From JBFMEX01 sp040752215 (GTDB lineage: Bacteria; Pseudomonadota; Alphaproteobacteria; Rhizobiales; Hyphomicrobiaceae), in the NCBI GenBank assembly GCA_040752215.1, contig JBFMEX010000074.1, positions 1-8,875 of the forward strand: a DNA stretch of 8,875 bases. Direction: 5' to 3'. A program made the translations under genes and the position numbers. The first letter of the stretch is position 1. Every line of letters starts with the position of its first letter. Below the pieces are notes generated by a model. It was not told where the DNA came from and did no database searches. It saw only the letters and a list, made by a program, of their open reading frames with translations. This document shows positions 6,189 through 8,875 of the stretch, piece by piece.

Positions 6189-7595
6189 ATGGCCAAGACC
6201 CTCTACGACAAGATCTTCGACGACCACATCGTCGAGCGCGCCGAGGACGGCACCTGCATCCTCTACATCGACCGCCATCTGGTGCACGAGGTGACGAGCC
6301 CGCAGGCGTTCGAGGGGCTGCGCATGGCCAAGCGCAAGGTGCGTGCTCCCGAGCGCACACTGGCGGTCGTCGACCACAACGTGCCGACCACAGACCGCTC
6401 GCACGGCATCGACGACGCCGATAGCCGGATCCAGGTCGAGACGCTGGCGGGCAACGCGCGCGAGTTCGGCATCGAGTACTACAACGAGCTCGACAAGCGC
6501 CAGGGCATCGTCCACGTCGTCGGCCCCGAGCAGGGCTTCACGCTGCCCGGCACGACGATCGTGTGCGGCGACAGCCACACCTCGACGCACGGCGCGTTCG
6601 GCGCGCTGGCGCACGGCATCGGCACCAGCGAGGTCGAGCACGTGCTCGCCACGCAAACGCTGGTGCAGAAGAAGGCCAAGAACATGCGCATCACCGTCGA
6701 CGGTACGTGCCCCGACGGCGTCGGCGCCAAGGACATCATCCTCGCCATCATCGGCGAGATCGGCACCGCCGGCGGAACCGGCCACGTCATCGAGTACGCC
6801 GGGGAGGCGATCCGGTCGCTCTCGATGGAAGGCCGCATGACGGTCTGCAACATGTCGATCGAAGGCGGCGCGCGGGCCGGCATGATCGCACCCGACGAGA
6901 AGACCTACGCCTTCATCAAGGGCCGGCCCAAGGCGCCGAAGGGCGCCGCCTGGGACATGGCGATGCGCTACTGGGAGACGCTCGCATCCGACGCCGGCGC
7001 GCATTTCGACCGCGAGATCAGGCTGGATGCGGCCAAGCTGCCGCCGATCGTGACCTGGGGCACGAGCCCGGAGGATGTCGTCGCAATCACCGGTGTGGTG
7101 CCCGATCCCGCTCGGATCGAGAACGAGAACAAGCGCGCCTCGATGGTGCGCGCGCTCGAGTACATGGGGCTTACACCCGGCACCAAGATGACCGACATAC
7201 CGCTCGACGTGGTGTGGATCGGCTCGTGCACCAATGGACGGATCGAGGATCTGCGCGCGGTGGCGAGGGTCGTTGCCGGCAAGAAGGTGTCGTCGCGGCT
7301 CGCCTACGCGATGATCGTGCCGGGCTCCGGCCTGGTGAAGGAGCAGGCCGAAGCGGAAGGGCTCGACAAGATCTTCCTCGACGCCGGCTTCGAGTGGCGC
7401 GAGCCCGGCTGCTCGATGTGCCTCGGCATGAACCCGGACCAGCTCGAGCCCGGTCAGCGCTGCGCCTCGACCTCGAACCGCAATTTCGAGGGGCGGCAGG
7501 GCTACAAGGGCCGCACGCACCTCGTCTCACCGATCATGGCAGCGGCAGCTGCGCTCGCGGGGCATTTCGTGGATGTCCGGACGATCGGACACTGA
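6189..7595 (+). CDS. leuC: 3-isopropylmalate dehydratase (isomerase) large subunit
   Basis: With LeuD it converts 2-isopropylmalate to 3-isopropylmalate in leucine synthesis. 468 residues, the normal length. The aconitase-type [4Fe-4S] cysteines are C347 (GSCTNGR), C408 and C411 (PGCSMCLGMNPD). Other family motifs present are DHNVPTTDR (62-70), VCGDSHTSTHGAFG (125-138) and GGARAGMIAPDE (226-237). ATG 6189 was chosen because MAKTLYDKIFDDHIV is the classic LeuC start. The frame stays open upstream to 6063, but that stretch is not conserved-looking. The ribosome site is poor (GGA 5 nt before the ATG). LeuD, the obligatory small subunit, is not adjacent; instead a hairpin and a convergent gene follow. 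In many alphaproteobacteria leuC is followed closely by leuD and leuB, so the pathway genes are probably dispersed here. Confidence 0.97.
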   Translation: MAKTLYDKIFDDHIVERAEDGTCILYIDRHLVHEVTSPQAFEGLRMAKRKVRAPERTLAVVDHNVPTTDRSHGIDDADSRIQVETLAGNAREFGIEYYNELDKRQGIVHVVGPEQGFTLPGTTIVCGDSHTSTHGAFGALAHGIGTSEVEHVLATQTLVQKKAKNMRITVDGTCPDGVGAKDIILAIIGEIGTAGGTGHVIEYAGEAIRSLSMEGRMTVCNMSIEGGARAGMIAPDEKTYAFIKGRPKAPKGAAWDMAMRYWETLASDAGAHFDREIRLDAAKLPPIVTWGTSPEDVVAITGVVPDPARIENENKRASMVRALEYMGLTPGTKMTDIPLDVVWIGSCTNGRIEDLRAVARVVAGKKVSSRLAYAMIVPGSGLVKEQAEAEGLDKIFLDAGFEWREPGCSMCLGMNPDQLEPGQRCASTSNRNFEGRQGYKGRTHLVSPIMAAAAALAGHFVDVRTIGH

Positions 7596-7615
7596 ATCCG
7601 TAGCAGAAATTCAAA

Positions 7616-7650
7616 GAGCCCTCCTCGCAGCGGGGACGCAAGGAGGGCTC
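7616..7650 (-). terminator. Hairpin between convergent leuC and the DUF2147-like gene
   Basis: A perfect 10-bp stem (GAGCCCTCCT / AGGAGGGCTC) encloses a 15-nt loop that can form a small GCG/CGC stem with a GGGA tetraloop. Read on the minus strand the stem is followed by TTTGAATTTCT, a partial T-run, so it is a reasonable terminator for the gene at 7751-8119. On the plus strand no T-run follows, but it may still stabilise or end the leuC transcript. Confidence 0.7.
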
Positions 7651-7750
7651 CTGTGGGCGACCCCAGACACCGGACATTCCCCCCCGTCCGATGCGCGCGT
7701 CAGAGTCGCCCAACTCGTGCGGCGCGCACGGGCCGCGCCGCGCACCGAAT

Positions 7751-8119
7751 TCACTTCGCTTTCGCCCAGGTCTCGGAATCGCACATCGACTGGCCGATGG
7801 CGCAGCCCTTGATGCTGATCGAGCTGCCGCCGCCGGTGACGGTGCCGTTGAAGGTCATGAAGCCGGGCATGTCCGGGTGCTTCATCGCGTTGCCGGCCCA
7901 GCCGCCGCCCGACTTGGACATGCCGTGGCACATCTCGAAGCCGACCTGCGAGCCGCTGACGATCTTGCAGTAAAGCTTGCCGCCGCTGACGGAGACCTGG
8001 ACCACGTCGCCGTTCTTGCGGGTGTACTTGCCGCTCGGATCAGCGAGAGCCGGTGCCGCCGAAACCACCAGAACCGCGACCACGGATGAAAGCGACGCAA
8101 CGAATTGCGTTGAAGACAC
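7751..8119 (-). CDS. Small secreted DUF2147-like protein
   Basis: 122 residues. Signal peptide 1-26, with a likely cut after Ala-Leu-Ala before DPSGKY. The mature part has the layout of DUF2147 proteins: an opening Gly-x-Tyr strand, a middle GGWAGNAMKHPDMPGFMTFNGTV segment, then ISIKGCAIGQSMCDSETWAK. That last part matches the family's usual closing region with GC...C...TW. Four cysteines (C51, C64, C106, C113) could form two disulfides in the periplasm. The function of the family is unknown. The GTG start at 8119 is supported by AGGGGAGG ending 6 nt upstream, and no ATG suits better. A promoter with TTGACA lies about 110-140 nt upstream and a terminator hairpin downstream, so it is probably transcribed alone. 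Family assignment is by motif recall, moderately sure. Confidence 0.82.
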   Translation of the reverse strand: MSSTQFVASLSSVVAVLVVSAAPALADPSGKYTRKNGDVVQVSVSGGKLYCKIVSGSQVGFEMCHGMSKSGGGWAGNAMKHPDMPGFMTFNGTVTGGGSSISIKGCAIGQSMCDSETWAKAK

Positions 8120-8229
8120 ACTCCACCTCCCCTCGAAATACGCCGGACGACCCAGCGCAAATCTCGCACCCTTCAGCGCTCCTGTGGTCGATTGACTCGA
8201 CTCTGCGCATCGCTTGTTGCTGATGTGCG

Positions 8230-8259
8230 AATATTGGGCAACGCACAGATTTTTGTCAA
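8230..8259 (-). promoter_or_regulatory. Candidate promoter of the DUF2147-like gene
   Basis: Minus strand: perfect -35 TTGACA (8259-8254). Then AATATT at 18-nt spacing (8235-8230) or CAATAT at 17 nt (8236-8231). The region is AT-rich in an otherwise GC-rich window. Predicted start near 8223 gives a leader of about 100 nt before the GTG. Confidence 0.55.
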
Positions 8260-8297
8260 TTGGCACGTAGTCCAATCGTTGGGCAGGCGGGCAGCCG

Positions 8298-8323
8298 ACC
8301 CGTGTGATGTGCATCAGGCGGGT
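8298..8323. promoter_or_regulatory. 26-bp interrupted palindrome with a CRP/FNR-like core
   Basis: ACCCG-TG-TGATG-TG-CATCA-GG-CGGGT is symmetric except at the TG/GG pairs and the centre. Positions 8303-8318 read TGTGA-N6-TCAGG, 8 of 10 matches to the CRP consensus TGTGA-N6-TCACA. It lies about 40 bp upstream of the -35 at 8259, and also just downstream of the membrane-protein gene at 8400. It could be an activator site, or a weak hairpin in that gene's 3' end. Confidence 0.35.
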
Positions 8324-8399
8324 TCCGTCCTCACAGAGCGACGCGGTGCCGGCGCGTCGAGCTGTCGGCTCGCGTCGGAGGCAACTCGAAAAGTCGGTC

Positions 8400-8753
8400 C
8401 TAGGCCGCGGTCGCGCGGCGCCCGCCAATCAGAAGGATCAGTATGCCGGGCACCAGCATGGCGAGACCGATCTGCCAGAACGGATAGAGGATGAACTCGA
8501 ATTTGGTCGAGTCGCCGAAGTTGATCGCCGGCTGCGCGCCGAGCACCATGCCGGCGACCTGGCAGGCGAGGAAGAAAATGCCAAGCGCAACCAGCAGGCG
8601 CCCAGTGACGCGGGCCATGCCGGCCGCGGCGCCGCTGGCGAGGGTGACGAGCGATGCGATCACGCCGAGTGCGAGCAGGGCGGCCCCGGTATAGAAGATC
8701 GGCTTCATGTACGGCATCATCTGCACCATCATGTCGAGCATCATCTGCTGCAT
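8400..8753 (-). CDS. Three-helix inner-membrane protein with a Met-rich N-terminus
   Basis: 117 residues, family not recognised. The N-terminus MQQMMLDMMVQMMPYM has eight methionines in 16 residues, falling in pairs every 3-4 positions so that they line one side of a helix. Three hydrophobic segments follow at about 18-40, 52-72 and 92-110. A short polar loop (about 74-90, GAQPAINFGDSTKFEF) lies between the second and third, and the tail is GGRRATAA. One cysteine (C64) lies in helix 2. The start at 8753 is supported by GAGGAG 7 nt upstream; an earlier in-frame ATG at 8819 would add a Pro/Arg-rich stretch without a ribosome site. It shares strand with the DUF2147-like gene but is 280 nt away, with a promoter between them. 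Function unknown; no signal for transport or enzymatic activity. Confidence 0.8.
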   Translation of the reverse strand: MQQMMLDMMVQMMPYMKPIFYTGAALLALGVIASLVTLASGAAAGMARVTGRLLVALGIFFLACQVAGMVLGAQPAINFGDSTKFEFILYPFWQIGLAMLVPGILILLIGGRRATAA

Positions 8754-8875
8754 CGCGTGTCTCCTCGCATGAAGTGGATCCCGCCGGGTGCCGGAGCTTG
8801 GCCGGCCAGCCGGTCCCATTTGCCGGCTCGTCTCTGCGACAGTCGGCGTGACGACGCGGAGCCGATGTCCCGCGG

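Noticed and set aside
6114..7520. 468-codon minus-strand frame opposite leuC
   Set aside because: Shadow of leuC codon bias; no motif, no ribosome site.
8192..8494. 100-codon plus-strand ORF between the two minus genes
   Set aside because: No ribosome site, overlaps the end of the membrane-protein gene and the promoter of the DUF2147-like gene, and Arg-rich composition typical of a shadow.

Overview
The window is GC-rich chromosomal DNA that looks alphaproteobacterial. The supporting signs are the gene families, the map-radC pair, a trxB-lysR pair and the strongly GC-biased codon use. I cannot name a genus from sequence alone. Most of it is housekeeping and metabolic sequence, with a toxin-antitoxin pair and two small uncharacterised envelope proteins.

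Layout. (1) Positions 1-1132, minus strand: 5' part of a secreted protein of unknown function. It has a four-cysteine N-terminal domain, a Pro/Ala-rich linker and at least four copies of a 40-residue WPY...AAIAAELA repeat; the gene runs off the left edge. (2) 1251-2861, plus: map (type I methionine aminopeptidase) and radC (JAB/MPN domain protein), 15 nt apart and probably co-transcribed. (3) 2876-3610, plus: a higB-higA type II toxin-antitoxin module. It has a palindrome on its -35 element, a hairpin between the two genes and a TTG start for the antitoxin. (4) 3821-4786: trxB (thioredoxin reductase). (5) 4956-5846: a cysteine-free LysR-type regulator with a T-N11-A dyad upstream. (6) 5847-6188: a 342-nt gap without a convincing gene, holding a strong intrinsic terminator (6035-6064) and a candidate leuC promoter. 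(7) 6189-7595: leuC (isopropylmalate isomerase large subunit) with all three cluster cysteines; leuD is not next to it. (8) 7751-8119 and 8400-8753, minus: a DUF2147-like secreted four-cysteine protein with a good promoter and terminator, and a three-helix membrane protein whose N-terminus is almost half methionine.

How the genes relate. map and radC form the only clear multi-gene housekeeping unit. higBA sits between radC and trxB as a self-contained module. leuC and the DUF2147-like gene converge on a shared hairpin at 7616-7650. No rRNA, tRNA, insertion sequence or CRISPR array was found. I see no obvious large undescribed system. The most original material is the WPY-repeat secreted protein, the Met-rich membrane protein and several regulatory dyads.
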